DNA of 64,000 nucleotides from Pseudonocardia terrae (GTDB lineage Bacteria; Actinomycetota; Actinomycetes; Mycobacteriales; Pseudonocardiaceae): contig NZ_JAJTTE010000018.1 in NCBI RefSeq assembly GCF_021343995.1, forward strand, positions 62,001 to 126,000. The letters run 5' to 3'. Below are positions 43,377 to 53,397 of this stretch, in pieces. Numbering within the stretch: the first letter of the stretch is position 1; every line of letters begins with the position of its first letter. The notes beneath the pieces are model-generated. The model ran no database searches, was not told the DNA's origin, and saw only the letters and a program-made list of their open reading frames with translations. A program made the translations under genes and the position numbers.

Positions 43377-44816
43377 GTGGGACTGGGCCGCCGGATCGGC
43401 GACACCCTGAGGCTGCCGACGAAGCCGGGACGCATCGTCCTCGTCGTGCTCGTCGTCCTGGCGCTCGCCGCCGGAGCGGGTGGCGCGGTGGCCGTCCAGG
43501 CCCCGAATGTGCTGTCCGACCTGGGGCTCACCAGCGCGGCGCGCGCCGAGAAGGATCTCCCCGCGCCGGTCCCCCAGCTCACCGCGCTGCACGGCGACGC
43601 GCCCGTCCCGAGCTCCGCGGGACTCGGCACGGTGCTCGGCCCGCTCGCCTCGTCGAGCGCGCTCGGCACCTTCGCGGGCGTCGTCGTCGACCCTGCGGCG
43701 CAGGCCGGCGCCGCGCCCCTGTGGCAGCAATCACCGGCCGAGCCTCTCGTTCCGGGCAGTACCGGCAAGCTGCTGACGGCGTCGGCGGCCCTCCTCACGC
43801 TCAACGCGACCGACCGGTTCGCCACCCGCGTGGTCGCGGGCGCCGAGCCGGGCCAGGTCGTCCTCGTCGGCGGCGGCGACCCCACCCTCACCGCGCTGCC
43901 GCAGGGGCGCACCGGCATCTACCCCGAGCCCGCCCGGCTCGACGACCTGGTCGCCGCCGTGCAGAAGGCGATGAACGGGCAGAAGGTCACCTCGGTCGTC
44001 GTCGACACGAGCCTCTGGACGGGGCCGGTGCTCGCGCCCGGCTGGGACCCGGCGGACATCCCGGGCGGCAACGTCGCGCCGATCGTGCCCCTGACGCTCG
44101 ACGGCGGCCGGCTCGACCCCGCGCAGCTGGACGGGGCCCGCACGACCACCCCGGCGGTCGACGCGGGCCAGGCGTTCGCGAGGAAGCTGGGCCTGGCGGC
44201 CTCCGCTGTCAGCGAGGGGAAGGCCCCGGCGAACGCGAAGCAGCTCGGCCAGGTCTACTCGGCCCCGATGTCGTCGCTGGTCGAGACGCTGATGACCACC
44301 TCGGACAACGTCCTCGCCGAGAGCCTGGCCCGGGCCGTCGCGCTGACACGCGACGGCGATCCGTCCTTCGCGGGGGCCTCGGAGCAGGTCCTGGCCGCGC
44401 TGTCGCAGGCCGGGTTCGACGTCACCGGCGCCCACATGGTCGACGGCAGCGGGCTCTCCACGGAGGACCGGGTGCCGCCTCGGCTGCTCGGCACGCTGCT
44501 GGCCGCCGCGGCCGCGCCGACCAGCCCCGGCCAGGGCCCGGAGTTCCTGCGCCCGATCGTCTCCGGGCTGCCGGTCGCGGGCGGCGACGGCACGCTGGAG
44601 GACCGCTTCGACACCGGCACCGCCTCCGCGGGACGCGGCGTGGTGCGCGCCAAGACCGGCACGCTCACCGGGGTGAGCGCGCTGGCCGGGGTGGTCACGG
44701 ACGTCGACGGCCGGCTGCTGGTCTTCGCGTTGATGTCCAACGGTCGGTCCCCGGCCACCGTGCGGCCGCGGCTCGACACCATCGCGGCCACGCTGAGCCG
44801 CTGCGGCTGCCGCTGA
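43377..44816 (+). CDS. dacB: D-alanyl-D-alanine carboxypeptidase/endopeptidase (PBP4-type)
   Basis: A 479-residue class C penicillin-binding protein that trims peptidoglycan peptides outside the membrane. An N-terminal membrane anchor/signal (IVLVVLVVLALAAGAGGAVAV) is followed by the SxxK motif PGSTGKL, the SxN motif TTSDNVL and the KTG motif RAKTGTLTG, all in the right order. I chose GTG 43377, 10 nt after cggaggga; GTG 43347 in the same frame would add 10 residues. It is followed 21 bp later by the DUF2342 gene. Confidence 0.9.
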   Translation: MGLGRRIGDTLRLPTKPGRIVLVVLVVLALAAGAGGAVAVQAPNVLSDLGLTSAARAEKDLPAPVPQLTALHGDAPVPSSAGLGTVLGPLASSSALGTFAGVVVDPAAQAGAAPLWQQSPAEPLVPGSTGKLLTASAALLTLNATDRFATRVVAGAEPGQVVLVGGGDPTLTALPQGRTGIYPEPARLDDLVAAVQKAMNGQKVTSVVVDTSLWTGPVLAPGWDPADIPGGNVAPIVPLTLDGGRLDPAQLDGARTTTPAVDAGQAFARKLGLAASAVSEGKAPANAKQLGQVYSAPMSSLVETLMTTSDNVLAESLARAVALTRDGDPSFAGASEQVLAALSQAGFDVTGAHMVDGSGLSTEDRVPPRLLGTLLAAAAAPTSPGQGPEFLRPIVSGLPVAGGDGTLEDRFDTGTASAGRGVVRAKTGTLTGVSALAGVVTDVDGRLLVFALMSNGRSPATVRPRLDTIAATLSRCGCR

Positions 44817-44824
44817 CTCCCGCG

Positions 44825-44830
44825 TAGCGT
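44825..44830 (+). promoter_or_regulatory. Leaderless -10 box of the DUF2342 gene
   Basis: TAGCGT sits 7 nt before GTG 44838 with no ribosome site in between, which favours this start over GTG 44829. Confidence 0.5.
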
Positions 44831-44837
44831 GGCGGGG

Positions 44838-45899
44838 GTGAGCGCCCCCACCGACGTCACCGACCGCGACACCGTGCCCGGCCTGCCTGTCAACTGGGGC
44901 CTGGCCCGCCGCACGGCCGCCCGACTGGTGCCCGCCGGTCCGCCCGTGAGTGCCGCCGTCGCGACCGAGCTGGTCGAGCGGCTGCGCAAGGACGCGGCGG
45001 TGGCGGAGGGACACGTCCGGGGCGTGACCGGGCTGGGCGAGGGTCTGCCCCTGCTGCCCGCCGACGTCGTCGACCGGCCGGCGTGGGCGGCCGCGGCCGT
45101 CGACGGGATGGCCGAGCTCACCGCGGGCGCCCGGCTGCCGCGCACCGCCCGGGCCGCCCGGGCGGTCACCGCCACGACGTCCGGCCTGCAGATCGGCGGC
45201 GTGCTCGCCTTCGTCGGCGCCCGCGTGCTCGGTCAGTACGACCCGTTCGGCGGGCCGGCGAAGGACGGCAGGCTGCTGCTCGTGGCGCCCAACGTCTACG
45301 CCGCGCAGCAGGCCCTCGACGTCCCGTCCGAGGACTTCGGACTGTGGGTCTGCCTGCACGAGGCGACCCACCGGCTGCAGTTCACCGCCGTGCCCTGGCT
45401 GCGCGAGCACTTCGCCGCCGAGGTCGGCCGGTTCCTCTCGATCAGCACGGGTAACGGCAGCGCGATGATCGAGCGCCTCCCGGAGGCGATCCGGGCCTTC
45501 AAGGAGGCCAGGGGGGACTCGCTGGCGCTGGTCGAGCTGCTGCAGGGGCCCGAGCAGCGTGCGGTGCTGGACCGGCTGATCGCGCTCACCACAGTGCTGG
45601 AGGGGCACGCGGACCACGTGATGGACGCGGCCGGCCCCGAGGTCGTCCCCAGCGTCGAGACGATCCGCGCCCGCTTCACGGTGCGCCGCCGCGGCGGCGG
45701 GGTCGTCGACCGGGTGCTGCGCGCGTTGCTCGGGGTGGAGGCCAAGGTCAAGCAGTACGCCGTGGGCTCGGCCTTCACCAAGCACGTGGTGCGGGAGGCG
45801 GGCATGGCGGGCTTCAACAAGGTCTGGAACTCGCCGAACACACTGCCCACCCGTGCGGAGCTCGCCGCCCCGGAGCAGTGGCTCGCCCGCGTGGCGTGA
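44838..45899 (+). CDS. DUF2342 zincin-like protein
   Basis: A 353-residue conserved actinobacterial protein of the DUF2342 family (Rv3626c-type, sometimes annotated as F420-biosynthesis-associated). The HEATH sequence near residue 176 is an HExxH zinc motif and a second EGHADHV near 255 supplies the third ligand, so it resembles a gluzincin-like metallopeptidase. Proteolytic activity has not been shown as far as I know. It sits between dacB and tilS in the conserved order. Confidence 0.85.
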   Translation: MSAPTDVTDRDTVPGLPVNWGLARRTAARLVPAGPPVSAAVATELVERLRKDAAVAEGHVRGVTGLGEGLPLLPADVVDRPAWAAAAVDGMAELTAGARLPRTARAARAVTATTSGLQIGGVLAFVGARVLGQYDPFGGPAKDGRLLLVAPNVYAAQQALDVPSEDFGLWVCLHEATHRLQFTAVPWLREHFAAEVGRFLSISTGNGSAMIERLPEAIRAFKEARGDSLALVELLQGPEQRAVLDRLIALTTVLEGHADHVMDAAGPEVVPSVETIRARFTVRRRGGGVVDRVLRALLGVEAKVKQYAVGSAFTKHVVREAGMAGFNKVWNSPNTLPTRAELAAPEQWLARVA

Positions 45900-45907
45900 A
45901 ACCGCAC

Positions 45908-46001
45908 TATGGAGCCATAACGCTCGATTCGAACTCTCTTTCGGCCGTTATGGAACCACAATGCGAATTCTTGGGATCGTTCGGCGCGTTGTGAAGCCAT
46001 G
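45908..46001. repeat. Three palindromic boxes phased at 41 bp before tilS
   Basis: Boxes tatggagccata (45908-45919), tatggaaccaca (45949-45960) and tgtgaagccatg (45990-46001) start exactly 41 bp apart. The first is a perfect dyad; the others are degenerate. The third contains the tilS ATG. The whole stretch is AT-richer than its surroundings. Confidence 0.7.
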
Positions 46002-46949
46002 GTGCGCGCGGTGAACGAGGTCCGGCGGGCGGTGCGGGAGGCGCTCGGACGGCTGCCCGACGACGTCCGCCGCGCTCCGCTCGTCGTCGGGTGCTCCGGC
46101 GGGGCGGACTCGCTGGCCCTGCTCCTCGCCGCGCATGCCGAGCGGCCCGGCGAGGTCCGGGCCGCGATCGTGGACCACCGGCTGCAGGAGGGGTCCGGGA
46201 AGCGTTCGCACGCCCTCGCCGAGTCGCTGCGTGCGCGGGGGATCGAGGCCCGGGTGCACCCCGTGACCGTCGACGGTCCGGGCGGAACCGAGGCCGCCGC
46301 CCGCCGGGCCCGCTACGCCGCGCTGGCGGCCGCGCGCCCGCACCCCTGCTCGCCCGTCCTGCTCGGGCACACCCTCGACGACCAGGCCGAGACCGTGCTG
46401 CTCGGGCTGGGCCGCGGCTCGGGGGCGCGCTCGCTCGCCGGTATGCGGGAGTGGGACGAGCCCTGGCTGCGACCGCTGCTCGGCCTGCGCCGGGACCGGG
46501 TCCGGGCGGCCTGCGCGGGCGGCCCCGTGCCCTGGGAGGACCCGCACAACACCGATCCGCGGTTCCGCCGCGCCCGGCTGCGCGCCGAGGTCCTCCCGCT
46601 GCTCGACGACGTGCTGGCCGGCGGCGTCGCCGAGGCGCTGGCCCGCACGGCGGCCCAGCTCCGCGAGGACGACGAGGCCCTCGCGGAATGGGCGCTCCGG
46701 GTGCATGAGGAGGCGCGGGACGGGAACACCCTCAGGGTCGACGTCCTGCTCGGGGTGCCCGCCGCGGTCCGCAGGCGGGTGCTGCGCGAGTGGCTCCTCG
46801 AGCGTGGCGCGACCGCGGTCACCGACGCGCACCTGCGCGCCGCCGACGCCCTCGTCGGCGCGTGGCGGGGACAGGGCGGTCCGCGGTTGCCCGGCGGGTT
46901 GGACGTCGTCCGCGAGCATGGAAGGCTCGTACCCGCACGGCCGGGCTGA
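45999..46949 (+). CDS. tilS: tRNA(Ile)-lysidine synthase
   Basis: A 316-residue PP-loop ATPase that converts the wobble cytidine of tRNA-Ile(CAU) to lysidine, changing its reading from AUG to AUA. The P-loop [11 protein letters not shown] is near residues 31-41 and [15 protein letters not shown] near 125-139. It is the short actinobacterial form. The ATG at 45999 has only a weak ribosome site and lies in the third palindromic box; GTG 46011 is an alternative. It is followed by hpt, the usual pair. Confidence 0.92.
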   Translation: MVRAVNEVRRAVREALGRLPDDVRRAPLVVGCSGGADSLALLLAAHAERPGEVRAAIVDHRLQEGSGKRSHALAESLRARGIEARVHPVTVDGPGGTEAAARRARYAALAAARPHPCSPVLLGHTLDDQAETVLLGLGRGSGARSLAGMREWDEPWLRPLLGLRRDRVRAACAGGPVPWEDPHNTDPRFRRARLRAEVLPLLDDVLAGGVAEALARTAAQLREDDEALAEWALRVHEEARDGNTLRVDVLLGVPAAVRRRVLREWLLERGATAVTDAHLRAADALVGAWRGQGGPRLPGGLDVVREHGRLVPARPG

Positions 46950-46998
46950 GTTCGGCCCGCGCCCGCAGAACGACCGCCGAGCGAGAGGGCCACACCCC

Positions 46999-47562
46999 GT
47001 GTACGACGGAGACATCGCGTCCGTCCTGGTCACCGAGCAGCAGATCGCCGAGAAGACGGCCGAGCTCGCCGAGCAGATCGGCAAGGACTACGCCGACGTC
47101 ACCGGCTCCGGCGGCCGCGACTCGGACCTCCTGCTCGTGGGCGTCCTGAAGGGCGCCGTGATGTTCATGACCGACTTCGCCCGGGCCATGCCGCTGCCGG
47201 TGCAGCTGGAGTTCATGGCGGTCAGCTCGTACGGCTCGTCGACCTCGTCGTCGGGCGTGGTGCGGATCCTCAAGGACCTCGACCGCGACATCGCGGGCCG
47301 GCACGTGCTGATCGTCGAGGACATCATCGACTCCGGGCTCACGCTGTCGTGGCTGCTGAAGAACCTGGAGTCCCGCCAGCCCGCCTCGCTCGAGGTCGTC
47401 ACGCTGCTGCGCAAGCCCGACGCGGTGAAGGTCGAGGTGCCCGTGCGGTACGTGGGCTTCGACATCCCCAACGAGTTCGTCGTCGGGTACGGGCTGGACT
47501 ACGGCGAGCGCTACCGGGACCTGCCCTACATCGGCACGCTCGACCCGTCCGTCTACGCCTGA
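46999..47562 (+). CDS. hpt: Hypoxanthine phosphoribosyltransferase
   Basis: A 187-residue purine-salvage enzyme joining hypoxanthine or guanine to PRPP. The PRPP loop [16 protein letters not shown] lies near residues 98-113, preceded by [15 protein letters not shown], and the end [13 protein letters not shown] is characteristic. I use GTG 46999 because the protein then aligns with known Hpt N-termini (YDGDIASVL). An in-frame ATG at 46918 would overlap tilS. The convergent serine-protease gene ends 23 bp away. Confidence 0.93.
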   Translation: MYDGDIASVLVTEQQIAEKTAELAEQIGKDYADVTGSGGRDSDLLLVGVLKGAVMFMTDFARAMPLPVQLEFMAVSSYGSSTSSSGVVRILKDLDRDIAGRHVLIVEDIIDSGLTLSWLLKNLESRQPASLEVVTLLRKPDAVKVEVPVRYVGFDIPNEFVVGYGLDYGERYRDLPYIGTLDPSVYA

Positions 47563-47585
47563 GGGGACGTCGCCCGGGAGGTCGC

Positions 47586-48566
47586 TCAGGAGGTGGCACC
47601 CACCGGCGGCCCCGCCGGCGGGGCGAGGTCCTGCGGGGCCACCCCGGGCGGGGTCGACGTGAACGGCGCGGTGCCGTCGACCAGCGAGACGTCGCCGAGC
47701 TCCCCGTGGGTGTTGGCGTAGGCCAATGCCAGGGACAGGTCGGACACGCCGTTGCTGACCGGCAGCGGGGCCAGGTTCAGCGTGGAGAGCAGGCCGATCG
47801 CGCGGCCGGAGGAGTCGAGGAACGCGCTGCCGGAGTCGCCCGGGACGCCCGGGCTGACCGTGTAGACCGTGTGGCCCCAGCCCCCGCCGACGTCGCCGGC
47901 GCTGACCCCCGCCTTGGGGCTCAGCGCGCTCAGGCCACCGCGGACCGGCGAGTTGCCGTAGCTGAACGTCTGCGCGCCGGCCGGCAGCCCACCGGTCGAG
48001 ACGCCGGTGGGGCCGCCGAACCACGGCACGGTCGGGTTCGCGACGGCGACGGCCTCCTGCGGCAGCTTGACCAGCGCGAAGTCGTTGTACGCGCAGGTGT
48101 TCGGGTCGGTCTCGCCCTGGCGCTGCATGGTGGCCCAGGAGCTGTAGACCATCGTGCCGGTCGCGGTGAAGCCGCGGTCGCCGCGGACGGTCACCGACGT
48201 GCCGACGGGCATCGTGGCCGAGGTGCACCCGTCCGTCTCGGTGGACTCGCCGGTGCCGGCGCAGTGCGCGGCCTGTCCGATGTAGACCGAGCCGTCGCCG
48301 CCGCGGAAGAGGAAGTTGCTGGTGCAGGTGCCGCCGCCCTGCGTGGTGGTGCTCACGCCGGGGTGCAGCGCCGCGCCGTCCCGGGACGCCCAGGCCGGCG
48401 CCGGCGCGGCCGTAAGGGCCGTGGGGGCCGCCAGCGCCGGGCGCGCGCTCGCGGTCGAGGGCAGGAGCACGGCCGCGGCGGCCACCCCGGCCGCCGCCCC
48501 GGCGATCGCCGCCCGCCGGGCCCACGAGCCCGGTCCCCGCACCGCACGACCCGACCGCAAACGCAT
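47586..48566 (-). CDS. Secreted trypsin-like (S1) serine protease
   Basis: A 326-residue exported protease: signal peptide within the first ~45 residues (twin-Arg-like WARRAAIAGAAAGVAAAAVLL), then a chymotrypsin-fold domain with His in GQAAHCAG, Asp in YNDFALVKL and Ser in GVPGDSGSAF. Paired cysteines suggest disulfides, fitting the extracellular location. It resembles actinobacterial chymotrypsin-like endopeptidases without a clear pro-region. It lies on the opposite strand inside an otherwise conserved housekeeping order, so it is probably a lineage-specific insertion. The target is unknown. Confidence 0.87.
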   Translation of the reverse strand: MRLRSGRAVRGPGSWARRAAIAGAAAGVAAAAVLLPSTASARPALAAPTALTAAPAPAWASRDGAALHPGVSTTTQGGGTCTSNFLFRGGDGSVYIGQAAHCAGTGESTETDGCTSATMPVGTSVTVRGDRGFTATGTMVYSSWATMQRQGETDPNTCAYNDFALVKLPQEAVAVANPTVPWFGGPTGVSTGGLPAGAQTFSYGNSPVRGGLSALSPKAGVSAGDVGGGWGHTVYTVSPGVPGDSGSAFLDSSGRAIGLLSTLNLAPLPVSNGVSDLSLALAYANTHGELGDVSLVDGTAPFTSTPPGVAPQDLAPPAGPPVGATS

Positions 48567-49011
48567 CCGCCACCCCTTGTTCCCCGACGCCGTGACGACC
48601 GCCCGCCACGATTCGGCCCCGCGAGTACCCGCCGCCAGGGTCCAACGACACCTCGGGCGCACGGATACCCCACCATCACGTGAAGGTCCGTCGCGAGGCG
48701 GGTGGCCGGTTCGGTGCGCTCCCGATACGGCTCCGAGACCGATCCCGGGACCGGCACGGAGGACGCCGCGGGGCCCGGGGCTCGGACGTACCGGCCGCCG
48801 AGGGCCCGGGTCCTGCGCCGACGGGCGGGAACACCACCCGGGCGTCGATCGTTGACCTGGCACGATCACCCCGCCGGCCCGCGCCCGGAGCGGTGGCGCG
48901 TCCTCGGCCGGCGGAAGCTATCCTGGCGGATCAGGCCGGTCGGCGCGTCGCCGCCAGCGCGGGACCGGAAAGCACACTCGGGAAGGTGAAGGCCACCAGG
49001 GCCGAAGCTGC
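48567..49011. promoter_or_regulatory. Divergent protease/ftsH upstream region
   Basis: 445 bp without a gene. On the plus strand TATCCT at 48919-48924 is the best -10 candidate for ftsH, giving a leader of about 80 nt. TTGACC at 48851-48856 is -35-like but badly spaced. No riboswitch-like structure was recognised. Confidence 0.4.
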
Positions 49012-51477
49012 ATGGACCGCAAGCGCCTGCTCCGCAATCCCTTGATCTGGATCCTCGTCGTGGTCCTGGTCTATTTCGCGTTCTCCGTGCTCTTCGACGA
49101 CACCCGCGGCTACACGCAGGTCCCGACCTCCACGGCCCTGCAGCAGATCGACGCCAAGAACGTGGCGGACGCCACGATCGAGGACAAGGAGCAGCGGCTC
49201 CGCCTCGACCTGAACAACCCGGTCGACGGCAGCACGAAGATCATCACGCAGTACCCCGCGGCGTCGTCGAACTCGGTGTTCACGAAGCTCCAGGACGCCG
49301 GGGTCGCGAACTACAACACGATCGTGCGGCAGGACTCGTTCCTGACCACGATGCTGATCTACCTGATCCCGCTGGGCCTCGTGCTCCTCGTCCTGTTCTG
49401 GATGATGAACAACGCCCAGGGCGGCGGGAACCGGGTCATGTCCTTCGGCAAGTCGAAGGCCAAGCAGCTGTCCAAGGACATGCCCAAGACCACCTTCACC
49501 GACGTCGCCGGGGCGGACGAGGCGGTCGAGGAGCTCTACGAGATCAAGGACTTCCTGCAGAACCCCGGCCGCTACCAGGCGCTCGGCGCGAAGATCCCGA
49601 AGGGCGTGCTGCTCTACGGGCCGCCCGGCACCGGTAAGACGCTGCTGGCCCGGGCGGTCGCCGGCGAGGCGGGCGTACCGTTCTACACGATCTCGGGCTC
49701 GGACTTCGTCGAGATGTTCGTCGGTGTCGGCGCCTCCCGCGTGCGGGACCTGTTCGAGCAGGCCAAGCAGAACTCGCCCTGCATCATCTTCGTCGACGAG
49801 ATCGACGCGGTCGGCCGCCAGCGCGGCGCCGGCCTCGGCGGCGGGCACGACGAGCGCGAGCAGACCCTGAACCAGCTCCTCGTGGAGATGGACGGGTTCG
49901 ACGCCCGCGGCGGCATCATCCTCATCGCGGCCACCAACCGGCCGGACATCCTCGACCCGGCGCTGCTGCGCCCGGGCCGGTTCGACCGGCAGATCCCGGT
50001 CGGCGCGCCGGACCTGGCGGGCCGCAAGGCGATCCTGGCCGTGCACTCCAAGGGCAAGCCCTTCGCGAACGACGTGGACTTCGACGGGCTGGCCAAGCGG
50101 ACCGTCGGGATGTCCGGCGCCGACCTGGCCAACGTCATCAACGAGGCCGCGCTGCTCACCGCTCGCGAGAACGGGTCGCTGATCAACGGCGCCGCGCTCG
50201 AGGAGTCCGTGGACCGCGTGGTCGGCGGCCCGCGACGCAAGGGCAAGATCATCTCCGAGCAGGAGAAGAAGATCACCGCCTATCACGAGGGCGGGCACGC
50301 GCTGGCCGCGTGGGCGATGCCGGACCTCGAGCCGGTGTACAAGCTCACGATCCTGCCGCGCGGGCGCACCGGTGGGCACGCACTCGTCGTCCCCGAGGAC
50401 GACAAGGGCCTGATGACGCGCTCCGAGATGATCGGTCGGCTGGTCTTCGCCATGGGCGGGCGTTCGGCGGAGGAGCTCGTGTTCCACGAGCCGACCACCG
50501 GCGCCTCGTCGGACATCGACCAGGCCACGAAGATCGCCCGCGCGATGGTGACCGAGTACGGCATGAGCGCCCGGCTCGGCGCGGTTCGCTACGGCCGCGA
50601 GCAGGGCGACCCGTTCCTCGGCCGCTCGATGGGCAACCAGGCGGACTACTCGCTCGAGGTCGCCCACGAGATCGACGAGGAGGTGCGCAAGCTCATCGAG
50701 GCCGCGCACACCGAGGCGTGGGAGATCCTCAACACCTATCGGGACGTCCTGGACAACCTGGTCGTCGAGCTCCTGGACAAGGAGACGCTGACCCGCCGGG
50801 ACCTGGAGCGGATCTTCGGCGACGTCGAGAAGCGGCCGCGGATCACCGCGTTCAACGACTTCGGCGAGCGCACCCCGTCGGACAAGCCGCCGATCAAGAC
50901 GCGCGCCGAGCTGGCCCGCGAGCGCGGCGAGACCTGGCCGCCGGAGACCGAGCGTGAGCCGGCCCCGGTCGGGTCGTACCCGGGTGGCGGCCACGGCGTC
51001 CCGACGCCGGGCCCGAACGGCGGCCCCGGTCCGCTGCCCAGCCCCGGCCCCAACGGCGGCTACCCGGGCGGGTTCCCGGCCGAGGCCGGTCCGGGGCATC
51101 GAGCGCAGGGCAACGGCGCGCACGCGCAGGGCAACGGCGCCAACGGTAACGGCCAGGTTCCCCAGGCCGCCGGCGGCTACCAGGCCCAGCAGCCCCCGTA
51201 CGCCGTCGCACCGAACTACGGCGCCCCGCCGGACTGGCGGCCCGCGACCACCCCGGCCGGCCAGACCTGGCCGCCGCCGAACTGGGCCCCCCACCAGGGT
51301 GACCAGGCGGCGCAGGGACACGCCCCCGGTTACGGTCGTGAGCAGGGACAGCACCAGCAGGCCTCCCCGGAGCAGCCGACGCAGCAGCTCGGGCAGGAAC
51401 CGCCCGCGCAGCGTCCCGCTGCGGAGGGTCCGGACGCGCCGGGCCCGCAGGGCCCCGACGCAGGGAGCAGGAACTGA
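49012..51477 (+). CDS. ftsH: ATP-dependent membrane zinc metalloprotease FtsH
   Basis: An 821-residue membrane AAA+ protease for quality control. Two transmembrane helices (about 10-27 and 118-135) flank a small outer domain. The AAA module has Walker A GPPGTGKT near 204, Walker B IIFVDEID and the [20 protein letters not shown]. The zinc motif is HEGGH near 425, with the third ligand Asp in TTGASSDID. About 170 Gly/Pro/Gln/Asn-rich, probably disordered residues extend the C-terminus, as in other actinobacterial FtsH. Its stop overlaps the proposed CTG start of folE. Confidence 0.95.
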   Translation: MDRKRLLRNPLIWILVVVLVYFAFSVLFDDTRGYTQVPTSTALQQIDAKNVADATIEDKEQRLRLDLNNPVDGSTKIITQYPAASSNSVFTKLQDAGVANYNTIVRQDSFLTTMLIYLIPLGLVLLVLFWMMNNAQGGGNRVMSFGKSKAKQLSKDMPKTTFTDVAGADEAVEELYEIKDFLQNPGRYQALGAKIPKGVLLYGPPGTGKTLLARAVAGEAGVPFYTISGSDFVEMFVGVGASRVRDLFEQAKQNSPCIIFVDEIDAVGRQRGAGLGGGHDEREQTLNQLLVEMDGFDARGGIILIAATNRPDILDPALLRPGRFDRQIPVGAPDLAGRKAILAVHSKGKPFANDVDFDGLAKRTVGMSGADLANVINEAALLTARENGSLINGAALEESVDRVVGGPRRKGKIISEQEKKITAYHEGGHALAAWAMPDLEPVYKLTILPRGRTGGHALVVPEDDKGLMTRSEMIGRLVFAMGGRSAEELVFHEPTTGASSDIDQATKIARAMVTEYGMSARLGAVRYGREQGDPFLGRSMGNQADYSLEVAHEIDEEVRKLIEAAHTEAWEILNTYRDVLDNLVVELLDKETLTRRDLERIFGDVEKRPRITAFNDFGERTPSDKPPIKTRAELARERGETWPPETEREPAPVGSYPGGGHGVPTPGPNGGPGPLPSPGPNGGYPGGFPAEAGPGHRAQGNGAHAQGNGANGNGQVPQAAGGYQAQQPPYAVAPNYGAPPDWRPATTPAGQTWPPPNWAPHQGDQAAQGHAPGYGREQGQHQQASPEQPTQQLGQEPPAQRPAAEGPDAPGPQGPDAGSRN

Positions 51478-52106
51478 GCACCGGAACCACCGACGGCGAG
51501 GCCCCGGCCTACACGGCCGCGGAGCGCAGGGCCGCGGCGGGCGTCGACCACGCGCGCGCCGAGGCCGCGATCCGCGAGCTGCTGATCGCGCTGGGGGAGG
51601 ACCCCGACCGCGAGGGCCTGCGGGACACCCCCGGCCGCGTCGCGCGCGCCTACGAGGAGATCTTCGCCGGGCTGTACGTCGACCCGGCCACGGTCCTCGA
51701 GCGCACGTTCGACGAGGGCCACGGGGAGCTCGTGCTCGTCAAGGACATCCCGCTGTACAGCACCTGCGAGCACCACCTCGTGCCCTTCCACGGGGTCGCG
51801 CACGTCGGGTACATCCCCTCGGTCGAGGGCCGCGTCACCGGGCTGTCGAAGATCGCGCGTGTGGTCGACCTGTACGCGAAGCGCCCGCAGGTGCAGGAGC
51901 GGCTCACCGGGCAGGTCGCCGACGCGCTGGTCCGCAAGCTGGACCCGCGCGGCGTGATCGTCGTGATCGACGCCGAGCACCTGTGCATGGCGATGCGCGG
52001 CATCCGCAAGCCGGGCTCCCGCACGACCACCTCCGCCGTCCGGGGGCTCTTCCAGACCTCGCCGTCCTCGCGCGCGGAGGCGCTGTCGCTGATCCGGGGC
52101 ACCTGA
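51474..52106 (+). CDS. folE: GTP cyclohydrolase I, probably CTG-initiated
   Basis: The first enzyme of folate synthesis, making dihydroneopterin triphosphate from GTP. The coding frame runs from about 51474 with [19 protein letters not shown], then zinc ligands in STCEHH and EHLCMAMRG. No ATG, GTG or TTG lies in frame before the conserved N-terminal region; the first GTG (51732) would remove essential sequence. CTG 51474 is 6 nt after gggag and overlaps the ftsH TGA, giving 210 residues, close to the usual size. Its stop shares one base with the folP start. Confidence 0.85.
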   Translation: MSTGTTDGEAPAYTAAERRAAAGVDHARAEAAIRELLIALGEDPDREGLRDTPGRVARAYEEIFAGLYVDPATVLERTFDEGHGELVLVKDIPLYSTCEHHLVPFHGVAHVGYIPSVEGRVTGLSKIARVVDLYAKRPQVQERLTGQVADALVRKLDPRGVIVVIDAEHLCMAMRGIRKPGSRTTTSAVRGLFQTSPSSRAEALSLIRGT

Positions 52107-52996
52107 TGGCGGACCGGCGGGAGGGGCGCGTCCCGCATCCCGGCCGCTGCGTCGTGATGGGCATCCTCAACGTCACCCCGGACTCGTTCTCCGACGGCGG
52201 CCGCTACGTGGACCGGGAGCACGCCGTCGCGCACGGGGTGGCCATGCGCGACGCCGGGGCCGACCTCGTCGACGTCGGCGGCGAGTCCACGCGCCCGGGC
52301 GCAGGCCGGGTCGACGCCCCCACCGAGCGGGACCGGGTGGTCCCGGTGATCCGCGACCTGGTCGCCGAGGGCGTCCGGGTCAGCGTCGACACCACCCGCG
52401 CGTCGGTGGCCGAGGCCGCGGTCGCGGCCGGTGCGGTCGTGGTCAACGACGTCTCCGGCGGGCTCGCCGATCCGCACATGGCCGCCGCGGTGGCGGCGCT
52501 GCGGGTGCCGTGGATCCTCATGCACTGGCGCGGGCACAGCGACCGGATGCAGGAGCTGGCCTCGTACGAGGACGTGATCGGCGAGGTGCGGCAGGAGCTC
52601 GTCGCGCGGGCCGACGCAGCCGTCATGGCCGGAGTGGACCCGGACCGGCTGATCCTCGACCCCGGGCTCGGCTTCGCGAAGACGGCCTCGCACAACTGGG
52701 CGCTGCTGCGCCGGCTGGACGTGCTGGTCGCGCTGGGCTTCCCGGTGCTGGTCGGGGCCTCGCGCAAGCGCTTCCTCGGGCAGCTGCTGGCCGACGCGGA
52801 GGGGAAGGTGCGCCCGCCGGCCGGGCGCGACGGGGCCACCGCGGCCGTCAGCGCGCTCGCCGCGCACGCGGGGGCCTGGGGCGTCCGGGTGCACGACGTC
52901 GAGTCGACGATGGACGCCGTGGCCGTCAGCACCGCGTACCGGCTCGGCGCCTCGCGCGCCCGCACCGGGCCGTGGCTGGGGGAGCCCCCGGCATGA
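52106..52996 (+). CDS. folP: Dihydropteroate synthase
   Basis: A 296-residue TIM-barrel enzyme joining p-aminobenzoate to dihydropterin pyrophosphate, the sulfonamide target. Motifs: [15 protein letters not shown] near residues 18-32, GGESTRPGA near 58-66, and GASRKRFLG near 212-220. ATG 52106 overlaps the folE stop (TGATG) and the stop overlaps folB (ATGA), so the fol genes are translated as a chain. Confidence 0.95.
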   Translation: MADRREGRVPHPGRCVVMGILNVTPDSFSDGGRYVDREHAVAHGVAMRDAGADLVDVGGESTRPGAGRVDAPTERDRVVPVIRDLVAEGVRVSVDTTRASVAEAAVAAGAVVVNDVSGGLADPHMAAAVAALRVPWILMHWRGHSDRMQELASYEDVIGEVRQELVARADAAVMAGVDPDRLILDPGLGFAKTASHNWALLRRLDVLVALGFPVLVGASRKRFLGQLLADAEGKVRPPAGRDGATAAVSALAAHAGAWGVRVHDVESTMDAVAVSTAYRLGASRARTGPWLGEPPA

Positions 52997-53397
52997 GCCT
53001 TCCCGACACGGACCGCATCGAGCTGCGCGGCCTGCGGGTGCGCGGCCACCACGGCGTGTTCGAGCACGAGAGGCGCGACGGGCAGGACTTCGTCGTCGAC
53101 GTCGTGCTGTGGCTGGACCTGCGGGAGGCCGCGGCCACGGACGACCTCACGAAGACGGTGCACTACGGCGAGCTGGCCGAGCGGGCGGCGGCCATCATCG
53201 CGGGCGAGCCCCGGGACCTCATCGAGACGGTCTCGGCGGAGATCGCCGACGCCGTCATGGAGAACGAGCGCGTGCAGGCCGTCGAGGTCACCCTGCACAA
53301 GCCGAACGCCCCCATCCCGCTGGACTTCGCCGACGTCGCGGTGGTCGCGCGCCGCTCCCGGCGCACGGGCGGGCCGGGCCGGGTGATCCCGGCGTGA
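52993..53397 (+). CDS. folB: Dihydroneopterin aldolase
   Basis: A 134-residue enzyme converting dihydroneopterin to 6-hydroxymethyl-dihydropterin. The family features [19 protein letters not shown] (about 9-27), VHYGELAE with Tyr, and the C-terminal [11 protein letters not shown] with the catalytic Lys are all present. ATG 52993 overlaps folP and GTG of folK overlaps its stop. Confidence 0.94.
   Translation: MSLPDTDRIELRGLRVRGHHGVFEHERRDGQDFVVDVVLWLDLREAAATDDLTKTVHYGELAERAAAIIAGEPRDLIETVSAEIADAVMENERVQAVEVTLHKPNAPIPLDFADVAVVARRSRRTGGPGRVIPA

Noticed and set aside
45900..45998. tRNA gene in the AT-rich stretch before tilS
   Set aside because: There is a gattcgaactc word, but no cloverleaf or paired acceptor stem could be drawn.
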